Shown: positions 32,258 through 42,700 of the stretch, piece by piece
How positions within the stretch are numbered: position 1 is the first letter of the stretch
How the letters are laid out: each line of letters begins with the position of its first letter
Assembly (NCBI GenBank): GCA_017456285.1
Contig: JAFTJQ010000025.1
Coordinates: 1-45,079 of the forward strand
Length of the DNA stretch: 45,079 nt
Source: Lentisphaeria bacterium
GTDB lineage: Bacteria > Verrucomicrobiota > Lentisphaeria > Victivallales > Victivallaceae
Reading direction: 5' to 3'
Notes under the pieces: model-generated
The model's database searches: none
Seen by the model: the letters and a program-made list of their open reading frames with translations, nothing else
Told to the model about the DNA's origin: nothing
Translations under genes and position numbers: made by a program

Positions 32258-32522
32258 TTTCATTTTGCCTAAAATTTTTTGAGTTTTTTCCCATAATAAT
32301 TACAAGATTTTATTTTTTCGCCTAATATGCAGTTCTTCTGATTGTGTTCGATTTTGAGAGGAGGGACATGTTGTCTTGGGCAAAAAAGGGGAATTCTTAA
32401 TTTTTAGGGGGAAGATGCAAAAAATTTTTATTTAATTTATATTTTGACTTTTAAAATAAAAAAAATGTGCTATATTATTGAGATTATATAAAATTTCAAT
32501 TTTTATGGGATGATTACAAAAA
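32258..32522 (+). promoter_or_regulatory. Intergenic region with a probable typA promoter
   Basis: A -10 element TATATT at 32471-32476 is preceded by TGTGC, as in promoters A, B and D. The -35 is unclear: TTGACT at 32444 would need a 21-bp spacer. A 10-codon frame with a strong GGAGG site (32368-32400) lies upstream of this promoter and is probably chance. Confidence 0.45.
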
Positions 32523-34319
32523 ATGCAAAGTGTTAGAAATATTGCAATTATTGCTCACGTTGACCACGGTAAAACTACTTTGGTCGATCAGATTATGAGA
32601 CAGTCAAAAATTTTTCGCGATAACCAGGAAGTAGTTGATTGCTTCCTCGATAATAACGACTTGGAACGTGAGAGAGGAATTACTATTCTCTCAAAAAATA
32701 TCAGCATTCAATACAAAGGCGTAAAAATTAATGTTATTGACACCCCCGGGCACAGTGACTTCGGCGGACAGGTCGAGCGAGTGCTTAAACTTGCTGACGG
32801 AGTGGTTTTGCTGGTTGATTCCGCCGAGGGGCCCATGCCCCAGACCCGATTTGTTTTGAGCAAAGCTTTGGAACTTAATCTTCAACCTGTCGTCGTTATC
32901 AACAAAGTTGACAAGCCAGATGCCAGAATCAATGTTGTTCGCGACAAAGTTTTTGACCTTTTCTGCGAACTCGATGCCAATGAGGAACAACTTGAGTATC
33001 CGACCTTGTATGCTTCAGGTCGTGACGGCTGGGCAGTGCGTGATTTGAATGATGAACGCAAAAATATTGAACCATTGCTTGACGCAATTTTGGAGTATGT
33101 TAAAGCTCCGCCACGCAAGGAAGGCCCTTTGCAACTTCAGATTGCTACACTTGATTATTCTGAATTTGTCGGGCGTATCGGAATCGGCAGAGTTTATCGT
33201 GGCGACTTGGATATTCGCCGTGCGATGTCGGTAATTAAGCGTGATGGTACTGTCAAAGTTGCAAGTCCGAAACAGATTTTCACCTTTGACGGACTTAATC
33301 GCAAAGAGACCGATTTTATTAAATGCGGCGACCTGTGCGGAATTGTCGGAATTGAGGATATTGACATAAGCGATACAATTACTGACGCTAATAACCCTGA
33401 ACCGCTGGCGGCAATTGCGATTGACGAACCGACCTTGTCAATGATTTTCAAAATTAATGATTCACCTTTTTATGGCAAAGAGGGTAAATTTGTCAGCAGC
33501 CGCCACTTGAGAGAACGACTTTTCAAGGAGACAGAGAAAGACGTTGCCTTGCGGGTAGAGGAGATGAACGGCGATTCATTTAAAGTTTCAGGCCGTGGTA
33601 TTTTGCACTTGGCGATTTTGATTGAGACCATGCGTCGTGAGGGCTATGAACTTGCAGTTGCAAAGCCGCAGGTGATTTATCGTGAAATTGACGGCGTTAA
33701 GTGCGAACCGATTGAGAGTTTGACCATTGACGTACCCGGAGAGTATGCAGGTAAACTCATTGAACTTGCCGGAATGCGTCGCGGTGAGTTGGTGCAAATG
33801 GATTCAAGAGGCGACCGTCAGGTAATTGAGTTCAAAATTCCGACCAGAGGGTTGATCGGCTTTAGAAGTAAGGCACTTACATTAAGTACCGGTGAAGCGA
33901 TTGTGGCACACCGATTTTGGGAATACGCTCCCGACAAGGGCGAAATTCCGCATCGGGCAAATGGGACAATGGTCAGCATGGCGTCAGGCAAAGCTGCGGC
34001 TTATGCGATTGACGGACTTCAGTCCAGAGGGGTGTTTTTCATCAGCCCAAATGAAGATTGCTACGAGGGCATGATTGTCGGAGAGCATGCGAAAGAGGAC
34101 GATTTGGTGGTTAATGTGCAGAAAGCAAAGCAGCTTACCAATATGCGTGCTTCGGGAAGTGATAGAAATTTGAAGATTGTTCCTGCGAAAAAAATGTCGC
34201 TTGAACAGGCTTTGGAATATATTGAAGATGATGAACTTGTCGAGGTTACTCCTCTGAATATCCGTCTTCGCAAATTATATTTAACTGAACTGGAACGCCG
34301 TCGCCATCGCAACGGATAA
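32523..34319 (+). CDS. typA: Ribosome-associated GTPase TypA/BipA
   Basis: A translational GTPase that binds the ribosome and supports 50S assembly and stress growth. G1 is AHVDHGKTT, switch I ends RERGITI, G3 is [11 protein letters not shown]4 NKVDKPDAR. The BipA-specific C-terminal region begins around [17 protein letters not shown], and [15 protein letters not shown] is typical. 598 aa, the normal length. Strongly conserved throughout. Monocistronic or leading the following transporter gene (28-base gap). Confidence 0.97.
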   Translation: MQSVRNIAIIAHVDHGKTTLVDQIMRQSKIFRDNQEVVDCFLDNNDLERERGITILSKNISIQYKGVKINVIDTPGHSDFGGQVERVLKLADGVVLLVDSAEGPMPQTRFVLSKALELNLQPVVVINKVDKPDARINVVRDKVFDLFCELDANEEQLEYPTLYASGRDGWAVRDLNDERKNIEPLLDAILEYVKAPPRKEGPLQLQIATLDYSEFVGRIGIGRVYRGDLDIRRAMSVIKRDGTVKVASPKQIFTFDGLNRKETDFIKCGDLCGIVGIEDIDISDTITDANNPEPLAAIAIDEPTLSMIFKINDSPFYGKEGKFVSSRHLRERLFKETEKDVALRVEEMNGDSFKVSGRGILHLAILIETMRREGYELAVAKPQVIYREIDGVKCEPIESLTIDVPGEYAGKLIELAGMRRGELVQMDSRGDRQVIEFKIPTRGLIGFRSKALTLSTGEAIVAHRFWEYAPDKGEIPHRANGTMVSMASGKAAAYAIDGLQSRGVFFISPNEDCYEGMIVGEHAKEDDLVVNVQKAKQLTNMRASGSDRNLKIVPAKKMSLEQALEYIEDDELVEVTPLNIRLRKLYLTELERRRHRNG

Positions 34320-34347
34320 AAACACACACAGAAAGGATCAACTGAAT

Positions 34348-35907
34348 ATGAGTAATGAAGTTCAGCAAGTAGGCAAGAGAGAGCATTTTTCAAGTTCTCT
34401 CGGATTCGTTTTGGCTATTGCAGGTTCAGCAATCGGATTGGGGAATATCTGGAAATTTCCGTTTGTTACCGGCATGAATGGGGGCGGAGCATTTGTTTTA
34501 GTTTACTTGCTTTGTATCTTTTTTGTTGGTATCCCTTTAATGGTCAGCGAAATGTCAATCGGCAGAAATACCCAGAAAAATCCTTACGGTGCTTTTGCGA
34601 AACTTTTTCCGAATAAAAAATCTCGTTTGGCGATTGTTTTAAGTATTTTGACAATTTTGTCAGGTATTTTTATGATTTTAGCCCAAAATTACGGTTTCGG
34701 GGTTGTGACATTGCTGGTGGGGTTGATTTTATTATTTTTCGGCTTTAAATTTGTCGGATTTGTGCAGGTTTTTATCGACGTTATTTTGTTAGCCTATTAC
34801 AGTGTTATCGGCGGCTGGTCAATCATCTACATGTATAAATCATTTTTGAATCAACTGCAATACAATACTCCTGATGAAGCAGCGGGATTTTTCAATAATC
34901 TTTCAGTTGATTTGAGTATGACCTTGGTATTCCAAATGATCTTCTTGTTTGCCTGCATGTTTGTTTTGCTCAAAGGTGTCAAAGAGGGCATTGAAAAATG
35001 GTCAAAAATCCTCATGCCGACTATGTTTTTCCTTTTGATTGCATTAATTATTAATAACTTGACCCTCAAAGGTTCAGGGGCAGGGGTTAAGTTTTTCCTC
35101 TATCCCGACTTCAGCAAATTGAGTACCGCAGGGGTTTTGGAAGCACTCGGACACTCATTTTTTACCTTGAGTTTGGGAATGGGTATCGTAATTACTTACG
35201 GCAGTTATTTAAGCAAAGATCAGAATTTATTTAAGGCATCATTGCAAACAATTTTCCTTGATACTTGTGCATCATTGATGGCAGGTTTGGCAATTTTCCC
35301 GGCAGTTTTTGCGATGGGAGGCAGAGCTGCTGCGGGACCGCAGTTGATTTTTGAAGTTCTGCCTGCTACGTTCAATAAATTCCCCGGTGGGACAGGTTTT
35401 ATCTGGTGCGGATTATTCTTTTTGTGCTTAACTATTGCGGCACTTACCAGTGGAATGAGTCTATTGGAAATTCCGATTTCTTATTTTATGGATCAATTTA
35501 ATATGAAGCGAATTAAGGCAATTTGTGTCAGCATGGCACTGGTGGTTGCTTTAGGAGTATTTGCATCGTTGAGTGCGGTTAATTGGCAGTATTTGCAAGG
35601 ATTGTATCACGCATTGGTAAAAATGTTCGGCGAAGCACATGTGTCAAGCAGTTTCTTTAATTTGCTTGATACCTTTGCATCGGCGTATGTGCTGCCATTG
35701 TCAGGGCTTATGACAGCACTTTTTGTCGGCTGGGTATGGGGGACACGCAACACCGAAGACGAACTTAAACTTGGTGCGGAAAAAATCAATAAAGTTCTGC
35801 CGATTTGGGCAGTTTTGATTCGTTACATTATCCCGGTGGTAATTGTAATTATCTTCCTTCACGGCGTAAATGCTATTGAATACGTCAGAGAACTTTTTTT
35901 GAATTAA
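34348..35907 (+). CDS. Neurotransmitter:sodium symporter (NSS/SNF) family transporter
   Basis: A sodium-coupled importer, usually for amino acids, with 12 predicted membrane helices in 519 residues. The hallmark lies in the first helix: GFVLAIAGSAIGLGNIWKFP, with unwound GSAIGLGN, followed by GGGAFVLVYLL. SLGMGIVITYGSYL and ALTSGMSLLEIP are the other sodium/substrate-site helices. AAAGGATC ribosome site. Downstream of typA on the same strand; the substrate cannot be told. Confidence 0.92.
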   Translation: MSNEVQQVGKREHFSSSLGFVLAIAGSAIGLGNIWKFPFVTGMNGGGAFVLVYLLCIFFVGIPLMVSEMSIGRNTQKNPYGAFAKLFPNKKSRLAIVLSILTILSGIFMILAQNYGFGVVTLLVGLILLFFGFKFVGFVQVFIDVILLAYYSVIGGWSIIYMYKSFLNQLQYNTPDEAAGFFNNLSVDLSMTLVFQMIFLFACMFVLLKGVKEGIEKWSKILMPTMFFLLIALIINNLTLKGSGAGVKFFLYPDFSKLSTAGVLEALGHSFFTLSLGMGIVITYGSYLSKDQNLFKASLQTIFLDTCASLMAGLAIFPAVFAMGGRAAAGPQLIFEVLPATFNKFPGGTGFIWCGLFFLCLTIAALTSGMSLLEIPISYFMDQFNMKRIKAICVSMALVVALGVFASLSAVNWQYLQGLYHALVKMFGEAHVSSSFFNLLDTFASAYVLPLSGLMTALFVGWVWGTRNTEDELKLGAEKINKVLPIWAVLIRYIIPVVIVIIFLHGVNAIEYVRELFLN

Positions 35908-35950
35908 AAAAATAGAAATAACATAACATCAATAATTAAAGGAGCTAAAA

Positions 35951-36586
35951 ATGTATATTGGCAGAATTGTAGCAATCGGTATGACTAATGAGGGTAATGC
36001 AGCGGCAATGTATCGTGTATCATCACGTTCATTCCCGAATCGTCAGGCTGTCGTAAATGGTAAAAACGTGGCAATTATGCCCCGTGAAGGGTTCGAAGAC
36101 GATTTGAAAAAAAATCCGTATATTACCTATAACTGTGCCAGATTTGTCGGTAATTACGCAGTTGTAACTAATGGTTCACAAACTGATCCGATTACTGAAA
36201 AATTGGCAAGCGGCATGAGTCCGAGAGATGCAATTACTTTGAGTTTATTGGCATTGGATTATGAGCATGACTCACTTGACACTCCGAGAATTGTGGCAGT
36301 TATTGACAAAACTCAACCGATCGGATTTTTGGGAATTATTCGCAAAGATGCGGTAATCGTCCGTGAATTTGAACTCAAAAAAGGCGTAGCTTATTACCTC
36401 TCTACCTACGAGAAAAATAAGCCGTGCAAATGCAATTGTGATGAAGCATTTACCGCTTTGACCGCAGAAGAAATTACACAGCACGTTATTGACGGCGGAG
36501 TTTTCGCTGATTTTGAAAAGCCGGTAACTGCTTGCGGTGTAGTCGTTAACGGCGATGACTTCGACTTTGCAGTAAAAACCGTCTAA
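35951..36586 (+). CDS. purO: Archaeal-type IMP cyclohydrolase (PurO-like)
   Basis: Closes the ring of FAICAR to give IMP, the last step of purine synthesis. The start MYIGRIVAIGMT, YRVSSRSFPNRQA, MPREGFEDDLKKNPYITYNC and VTNGSQTDPI follow the PurO family, otherwise best known in archaea; most bacteria use PurH for this step. 211 aa matches PurO. A GGAGC ribosome site lies before the ATG. It lies 16 bases before the helicase gene, probably co-transcribed. Confidence 0.82.
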   Translation: MYIGRIVAIGMTNEGNAAAMYRVSSRSFPNRQAVVNGKNVAIMPREGFEDDLKKNPYITYNCARFVGNYAVVTNGSQTDPITEKLASGMSPRDAITLSLLALDYEHDSLDTPRIVAVIDKTQPIGFLGIIRKDAVIVREFELKKGVAYYLSTYEKNKPCKCNCDEAFTALTAEEITQHVIDGGVFADFEKPVTACGVVVNGDDFDFAVKTV

Positions 36587-36602
36587 TTTTCTTAAAAATT
36601 AA

Positions 36603-38642
36603 ATGCTTACAAAAGAAGAAATTATAAATTCTCTCAATCCTGAACAGGGCGAGGCAGCTAAAACTCTGCATGGCCCTGTTTTGGTGCTTGCCGGGGCAGG
36701 GACGGGCAAAACGAGGGTGATTACCTATCGTATTGCGTATATGCTTGCTTCTGGAATTATGGGCGAGGAGATTCTGGGGTTAACCTTTACCAACAAGGCG
36801 GCAAATGAAATGCGTGAACGCTTGTCTGACTTGGTCGGAGCGGATTTGGCTAAAAAGGTTACGCTTGGGACTTTTCACTCATTTTGTATTTCGGTATTGC
36901 GAAAAGAGATTTCTAAACTTGGGTATCTGCCGACATTTACAATTGCAGATGCCAGTGATCAGCAGGGACTTTTTAAGCAGGCAGCCGCTGAAATCGGTCA
37001 CAATAAATTAATAGATGATAATTTATCTTTGCTCTCAAATCGAATCAGTCTTTGGAAAAATCAGTTATGGAGCGTTGAAGATGCTCAAAATTACGCCTTA
37101 AATGATTTTGATGCTATGGCGGCAAAACTTTATCAAAGTTATCAGAATTTGCTTGAAATGCAGAATATGGTGGACTTTGATGATATGATTATGCTGGTCT
37201 ATCGAATATTTAGTGAAAAACCGGAAGTGCTGGAGCATTATCAAAATCGTTTTCGTTATCTTTTGGTGGATGAGTATCAGGATACTAATGCGGCACAGTT
37301 TCGCTTGGTTGAAATGCTGGCAGGGAAAAATTGTAATTTGTGCGTAGTCGGTGATGATGACCAGAGTATTTACGGCTGGCGTGGAGCGGATGTCGGAAAT
37401 ATTTTGGATTTTCCGAAAATTTTCCCGGGGACAAAAGAGATTAAACTCGAACAGAACTATCGCTCCACCAATAAAATTCTCCATGCGGCTAATGCGGTTA
37501 TTGCAACTAATACTAATCGCCACAGCAAAAATTTGTGGTCAAAATTGGGCGATGGCGAAAATATTAAAGTAGTTGTTACCCAAAACGGTGAAAAAGAGGC
37601 GGAATTTATTGCAACTATGATTTCGCAGATGATGGCAGAGAATCCCAAACTTACTTACAGTGATTTTGCGATACTTTACCGCTCAAACCATCTGTCACGT
37701 CAATTGGAGTTGGGGTTAAGAAATGTTTCAATTCCTTATATTTTAGTCGGTGGACAGGAGTTTTTTAAGCGAAAAGAGATCAAGGATGCGGTTGCTTATC
37801 TGAAAGTTTTGATAAATCCCTACGATAATCAGAATTTATTGCGAATATTACCGACTCCGCCGAGGGGATTGGCTCAAAAGGCGGTTGATAAACTTAAAGA
37901 AATGCAAAATCGTGAACATGGCTCAATGTTGAAGTTTATGGGAACGGAAGAATTTTTAGGTGCAGTTCCGAAAAAGGGTGCGAATGAGGCGGCTAATTTA
38001 GTCAGAGTCTATCGTGAAGCAAAAGAGTATTTTGCAGAACCCGGTAATTTAGCGGCAAAAATTAAACATTTTTTGACCGAGGTCGGTTATTTGAATGGAC
38101 TTCAGGCGATTTACAAAGATTTGGAAGATGCCAAAAATCGTCGGGAAAACGTTGATGAATTTATTAACGCCGTAGCACAGTTTGAAGCGAAAAGTGAGGA
38201 AGCAGTTACTTTGGCACAATATTTGGAATCTTTCGCACTTTTGGAGGAGACTGATAAAAACGATGATAAAAGCACTCAAGAGGGCGGAGTTATTCTCTCT
38301 ACAGTTCATGCTTCCAAAGGTTTGGAGTTTCCGATTGTATTTTTGGTGGCATTGGAGAGAAATATTTTCCCGCATGAGCGTTCAATCGAAGAGGGGTCGT
38401 TAGATGAAGAGATGAGACTATTTTATGTAGCGATTACTCGTGCAAAAAAAGAGCTTTTTATCACCAGAGCCCAAGAGCGGTTTATCCGAGGTATGAAAAA
38501 AATTTCATTACCGTCGCCGTTTTTGGAAAAACTTCCTGCGAAAATCGTTGAAAAAGCAAAGGCAGAGGATTTAATAAAACCTCTGACAGAAGAGGCTGTC
38601 GATGATGCTTTCGCAAAAATTTTCCAGATATTGAATGATTAA
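36603..38642 (+). CDS. pcrA: ATP-dependent DNA helicase, UvrD/PcrA type
   Basis: A superfamily 1A 3'-5' helicase for repair and replication restart. Walker A is GAGTGKT (residues 31-37), motif Ia LTFTNKAANEM, Walker B DEYQDTN, motif III DDDQSIYGWRGAD, motif IV EQNYRST, motif V STVHASKGLEFPIVFLV, motif VI YVAITRAKKEL. At 679 aa it is slightly short, with a reduced C-terminal tail. The gene symbol could equally be uvrD or rep. It lacks a strong ribosome site. Confidence 0.93.
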   Translation: MLTKEEIINSLNPEQGEAAKTLHGPVLVLAGAGTGKTRVITYRIAYMLASGIMGEEILGLTFTNKAANEMRERLSDLVGADLAKKVTLGTFHSFCISVLRKEISKLGYLPTFTIADASDQQGLFKQAAAEIGHNKLIDDNLSLLSNRISLWKNQLWSVEDAQNYALNDFDAMAAKLYQSYQNLLEMQNMVDFDDMIMLVYRIFSEKPEVLEHYQNRFRYLLVDEYQDTNAAQFRLVEMLAGKNCNLCVVGDDDQSIYGWRGADVGNILDFPKIFPGTKEIKLEQNYRSTNKILHAANAVIATNTNRHSKNLWSKLGDGENIKVVVTQNGEKEAEFIATMISQMMAENPKLTYSDFAILYRSNHLSRQLELGLRNVSIPYILVGGQEFFKRKEIKDAVAYLKVLINPYDNQNLLRILPTPPRGLAQKAVDKLKEMQNREHGSMLKFMGTEEFLGAVPKKGANEAANLVRVYREAKEYFAEPGNLAAKIKHFLTEVGYLNGLQAIYKDLEDAKNRRENVDEFINAVAQFEAKSEEAVTLAQYLESFALLEETDKNDDKSTQEGGVILSTVHASKGLEFPIVFLVALERNIFPHERSIEEGSLDEEMRLFYVAITRAKKELFITRAQERFIRGMKKISLPSPFLEKLPAKIVEKAKAEDLIKPLTEEAVDDAFAKIFQILND

Positions 38643-38972
38643 ATAAAATTCGATAGTTGCCGTTGAGAGATCATAATGGCAATTATATGAAGTCTATGAA
38701 ACATGGGACACATGGGAGCAAGAGTACCTGACTTCTCCGTCAGGTCTGATATGTCCGACTCGTCATGCAGAAGAGCGAAAGCGACGGAGTATGCATTCAT
38801 AATTTTATGGTATTGCGGAGCGGGTTAATAGAATTTCCGCAAAAAAATGCAAAAAAAAGGTAAAAAAATTTTGCATTTTCAGTCAAAGGGGTTATATTAT
38901 CCTTAATGTATTGTACTTTTTTTATTTTTAACGCCCTCGGGCATAAATTTTAAAATGGAGGTATTCTAAAAA
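38643..38972 (+). other. Intergenic region before nifJ
   Basis: No gene is visible. It holds a CCTGAC/GTCAGG hairpin (38727-38744), a short ATGGGA direct repeat (38703-38717), A-rich tracts and the nifJ promoter. The GGAGGT ribosome site is at 38958. Confidence 0.5.
38871..38898 (+). promoter_or_regulatory. Promoter of nifJ
   Basis: TTGCAT at 38871, 16-bp spacer, TATATT at 38893-38898, about 75 bases before the start. Confidence 0.65.
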
Positions 38973-41900
38973 ATGGGTAAAAAAATGCAAACCATTGACG
39001 GAAACTTCGCAGCAGCGTATGTAGCATACGCTTTCAGTGAAGTTGCAGCTATCTATCCTATCACACCATCATCAACTATGGGCGAGTATGCTGATACTTG
39101 GGCAAGCCAAGGTCAGAAAAACATGTTCGGCGAAATTCTTGATGTTGTAGAAATGCAGTCAGAAGCAGGTGCTGCAGGTGCAATGCACGGTTCATTGAGT
39201 GCAGGTACTCTCACCACCACCTTTACTGCTTCACAGGGATTGTTGCTCATGGTTCCCAACATGTACAAAATCGCCGGTGAAATGCTCCCGTCAGTAATTC
39301 ACGTTTCAGCTCGTGCTTTGGCGGCACAGTCACTCTCAATTTTCGGTGACCACTCTGACGTTATGAGCTGTCGTTCAACCGGTTACGCAATGACCAGTGC
39401 GGCTTCTATTCAGGAAACTCACGACTTGGCTATCGTAGCACACTTGTCAACTTTGGATAGCGATATTCCTTTCCTCGCATTCTTCGACGGTTTCCGTACT
39501 TCTCACGAAATCCAGAAAATTGAACTTCTTGACTATGAAGACATTAAAGCTATGGTCGATATGGACAAAGTGGATGCTTTCCGTAAACGCGGTCTTCGTC
39601 CTGAAGCTCCTTATGCAAAAATGGCTGCCCAGAATGCAGACGTTTACTTCCAGGGTCGTGAAACCACCAATAAACAGTACGCTGACTTGCCCGCAATCGT
39701 TCAGAAGAACATGGACAAACTCGCTGCTGTTGTCGGTCGCCAGCTCCACCTTTTCGACTATGTCGGTGCTGCTGATGCTGACAAAGTTATCGTTGCTATG
39801 GGTTCAGGTTGCGAAACCATTGAAGAAACCATCAACTACCTCAATGCCCGCGGTGCTAAACTCGGTTTGGTAAAAGTTCGCTTGTACCGTCCGTTCTCTG
39901 CAAAACACCTTATCGATGCAATTCCTGCTACTGTTAAGAAAGTTGCAGTGCTTGATCGTTGCAAAGAGCCGGGTTCATACGGTGAGCCGCTTTACATCGA
40001 CGTTAAAGCAGCTTTGGCTGACAAAGATATTACCGTTATCGGCGGTCGTTACGGCTTGGCAAGTAAGGAATTTACTCCGTCTATGGTCAATGCTGTTTAC
40101 AAACACTTGGACGGTGCTTGCACCAGTAACTTCACCGTCGGTATTGATGACGATGTAACACACCTCTCATTGCCGATTGACGAAGTTCTCGTTACCGAGC
40201 CTGCAGGTTCAACTGCTTGTATGTTCTGGGGTCTCGGAGCTGACGGTACTGTCGGATCTAACAAAAACTCAATCAAAATTATCGGTGACCATACTGACAA
40301 ATACGTTCAGGCTTACTTCGCATACGACTCAAAGAAATCAGGCGGTGTAACTATTTCTCACCTCCGTTTCGGTGATGTGCCGATCAAGTCTCCGTATTTG
40401 ATTACTGCTCCTGACTTCGTAGCATGCCATAACCCGGCTTACGTCGGTGCATTTGATATGCTTGCAGGTATCAAAGAGGGCGGTGTATTCCTTTTGAATA
40501 CTGCGGTTGCTCCGGACAAAGTTTTCAACAGCTTGACCAGAGATATGCAGGAAACTATTATTAATAAGAAGATTAAATTCTATGCTATCGACGCTTTGAA
40601 GATCGCTTTGGAAGTCGGCAGCCCGAAATATATCTCTACCATCATGCAGACCTGCTTCTTTAACTTGGCAGCAATCATTCCTGCAGAGGAAGCTATCGGT
40701 TATATCAAGTCTGCTATCGAAAAGAAATTCAAGAAAAAAGGTGACGACGTTGTTGCACAGAATATCAAGTGCGTTGACATGGCACTTTCAGGCTTGAATG
40801 AAATTGCAGTTCCGTCTGTAATTACTGAATCTTATGTTGCTCCGGCACTTGCTTGCGATAACGGCGACAAATTCAATACTACTTTGATGAAGCCGATCGT
40901 AATGCAGCAGGGAGACAAAATCCCCGTATCTGCAATGACTTATGACGGTTCTATGCCGACCGGTACTGCTAAATTCGAAAAACGCGGTATCGCTCCGAAA
41001 GTTCCGAAATGGGATTCTTCAAAATGTATTCAGTGTAACCAGTGTGTAATGGCTTGTCCGCATGCCGCTATCCGCGCTAAACAGATCGAACCTGCTAACT
41101 TGGAAAACAAACCGGCTTCATTCGAAACTGTTAAGTCAAAAACCAAAAACGACAAAAACCTCGAATACCGCATGCAGGTTTACTGCGAAGATTGTACCGG
41201 TTGCGGTGTCTGTATCGAAACCTGTCCGGCTAAAGAAAAAGCACTTTCATTCGCTCCGATCGCTGAAGCTCGTGCTGAAGGTCAGAAAGAAAATGTTGAA
41301 TTTTTCGAATCATTGCCCGACAATGTTACCGATGGTGCAGCAGTTTCAACTGTTAAAGGTTCACAATTCCTCACTCCGTACTTTGAATTTTCAGGTGCTT
41401 GTGCAGGTTGCGGTGAAACTCCGTACGTTAAATTGGTTTCACAGCTTTTCGGTAAACGCATGATCGTTGCAAATGCTACCGGTTGTTCTTCAATCTACGG
41501 TGGTTCATTCCCGTCATTGCCGTACTGCAAAGACAAAGAAGGTCGCGGACCGGCTTGGGCAAACTCACTTTTCGAAGACAATGCTGAATACGGTTACGGT
41601 ATGAGAGTCGGTGTTGACAAAAACCGTCTCCAACTTAAACACAATGTTCAGAAGTGGCTCGAAATCGGCGTATGCTGCGATGATATGAAAGCTGCTCTCG
41701 AAAAAGCACTTGAACTTTGGGATACTCCGACTGACGAAGCTATCGCAAATCAGGATGCTATCAAAGCTATGCTCGCTAAAGTTCCGTCTTGCAAACTCGA
41801 AGGCGAAGTCAAAACTATCGTTGAAAAAATCACTGAACTCCAGGATTACTTCGTAGAAAAATCAGTTTGGATCTTCGGTGGTGACGGTTGGGCATACGAT

Positions 41901-42497
41901 ATCGGTTTCGGCGGTTTGGATCACGTTGTTGCCCAGAACCGCAACGTCAATATCCTCGTAATGGATACTGAAGTTTACTCAAATACCGGTGGTCAGGCTT
42001 CTAAGTCTACTCCGATTGGTGCAGTTGCACTTTTCGCTAACTCAGGTATGCGTCAAACCAAGAAAAACTTGGGCTTCATGTGCATGAGTTACGGCAATGT
42101 CTATGTTGCTTCAATCTGTATGGGTGCAAATCGTCAGCAGGCTTTGAATGCTATCCGTGAAGCAGAAGCATGGAATGGTCCGTCAATCATCATCGCTTAC
42201 GCTCCCTGTATCGCACACGGTATCAAGGGTGATATGAAAATGAGTCAGGTTGAGGCTAAAAAGGCTGTTGATTCAGGTTATTGGCCGCTTTATCGCTACA
42301 ACCCGGCTGCTGAAAGCCCGTTCACTTGGGAAACCAAGGAAGCAACTGCTTCATTCCAGGACTTCATCCGCGGTGAACGCCGTTATGCTTCATTGCAGAA
42401 GACCGCTCCGGCAGAGGCAGAAAACTTGTATGCTCAGGCAGAAAAAGATGCTGAACGCCGCATGAACTTCTACAAGAAGTTGGGAGAAATCCTTTAA
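38973..42497 (+). CDS. nifJ: Pyruvate:ferredoxin (flavodoxin) oxidoreductase
   Basis: Converts pyruvate and CoA to acetyl-CoA and CO2 and reduces ferredoxin; the central step of anaerobic fermentation. All domains are fused in one 1174-residue chain: the N-terminal pyruvate-binding domain (YPITPSSTMGEYAD), domain II, the two-cluster ferredoxin domain (CIQCNQCVMACPHAA and CEDCTGCGVCIETCP), and the thiamine-diphosphate domain (GDGWAYDIGFGGLDH, NTGGQASKSTP). CAGCGETPYVKL holds ligands of the proximal cluster. Codon use is visibly more biased (C- and T-ending) than its neighbours, which fits high expression. Confidence 0.98.
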   Translation: MGKKMQTIDGNFAAAYVAYAFSEVAAIYPITPSSTMGEYADTWASQGQKNMFGEILDVVEMQSEAGAAGAMHGSLSAGTLTTTFTASQGLLLMVPNMYKIAGEMLPSVIHVSARALAAQSLSIFGDHSDVMSCRSTGYAMTSAASIQETHDLAIVAHLSTLDSDIPFLAFFDGFRTSHEIQKIELLDYEDIKAMVDMDKVDAFRKRGLRPEAPYAKMAAQNADVYFQGRETTNKQYADLPAIVQKNMDKLAAVVGRQLHLFDYVGAADADKVIVAMGSGCETIEETINYLNARGAKLGLVKVRLYRPFSAKHLIDAIPATVKKVAVLDRCKEPGSYGEPLYIDVKAALADKDITVIGGRYGLASKEFTPSMVNAVYKHLDGACTSNFTVGIDDDVTHLSLPIDEVLVTEPAGSTACMFWGLGADGTVGSNKNSIKIIGDHTDKYVQAYFAYDSKKSGGVTISHLRFGDVPIKSPYLITAPDFVACHNPAYVGAFDMLAGIKEGGVFLLNTAVAPDKVFNSLTRDMQETIINKKIKFYAIDALKIALEVGSPKYISTIMQTCFFNLAAIIPAEEAIGYIKSAIEKKFKKKGDDVVAQNIKCVDMALSGLNEIAVPSVITESYVAPALACDNGDKFNTTLMKPIVMQQGDKIPVSAMTYDGSMPTGTAKFEKRGIAPKVPKWDSSKCIQCNQCVMACPHAAIRAKQIEPANLENKPASFETVKSKTKNDKNLEYRMQVYCEDCTGCGVCIETCPAKEKALSFAPIAEARAEGQKENVEFFESLPDNVTDGAAVSTVKGSQFLTPYFEFSGACAGCGETPYVKLVSQLFGKRMIVANATGCSSIYGGSFPSLPYCKDKEGRGPAWANSLFEDNAEYGYGMRVGVDKNRLQLKHNVQKWLEIGVCCDDMKAALEKALELWDTPTDEAIANQDAIKAMLAKVPSCKLEGEVKTIVEKITELQDYFVEKSVWIFGGDGWAYDIGFGGLDHVVAQNRNVNILVMDTEVYSNTGGQASKSTPIGAVALFANSGMRQTKKNLGFMCMSYGNVYVASICMGANRQQALNAIREAEAWNGPSIIIAYAPCIAHGIKGDMKMSQVEAKKAVDSGYWPLYRYNPAAESPFTWETKEATASFQDFIRGERRYASLQKTAPAEAENLYAQAEKDAERRMNFYKKLGEIL

Positions 42498-42525
42498 TCA
42501 ATAACATTTGATTGATTAATTCCGA

Positions 42526-42562
42526 ACTCATGGTTCAATGTGATTGAACCATGAGTTTTTTT
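42526..42562 (+). terminator. Rho-independent terminator of nifJ
   Basis: ACTCATGGTTCAA/TTGAACCATGAGT, a perfect 13-bp stem with a 5-base loop, followed by a T7 run. Confidence 0.95.
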
Positions 42563-42595
42563 ATATTTTTAATTTTCCTATATGACATTTTTGAT

Positions 42596-42623
42596 TTGCA
42601 AAAATAAAATATGGCAGTATATT
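42596..42623 (+). promoter_or_regulatory. Promoter of the thioredoxin-queuosine operon
   Basis: TTGCAA, 16-bp spacer, TATATT. Confidence 0.65.
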
Positions 42624-42700
42624 ATAACAGGGCAATTATCGATTGAAGATGATTGCGTAAAATTTTCTGCATAAAAAATTAAGAGAGAGGAGAATTGATT

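Noticed and set aside
32368-32400. 10-codon frame with a strong GGAGG site before typA
   Set aside because: It lies upstream of the probable typA promoter, so it is not a leader peptide of that gene; too short to support.
37098-37523. 141-codon minus-strand open frame
   Set aside because: Antisense shadow of the helicase gene, whose motifs are continuous through this part.
39447-40300. Several open frames of 62-117 codons on both strands within nifJ
   Set aside because: Shadows produced by the strong codon bias of nifJ; the main frame is fully conserved.
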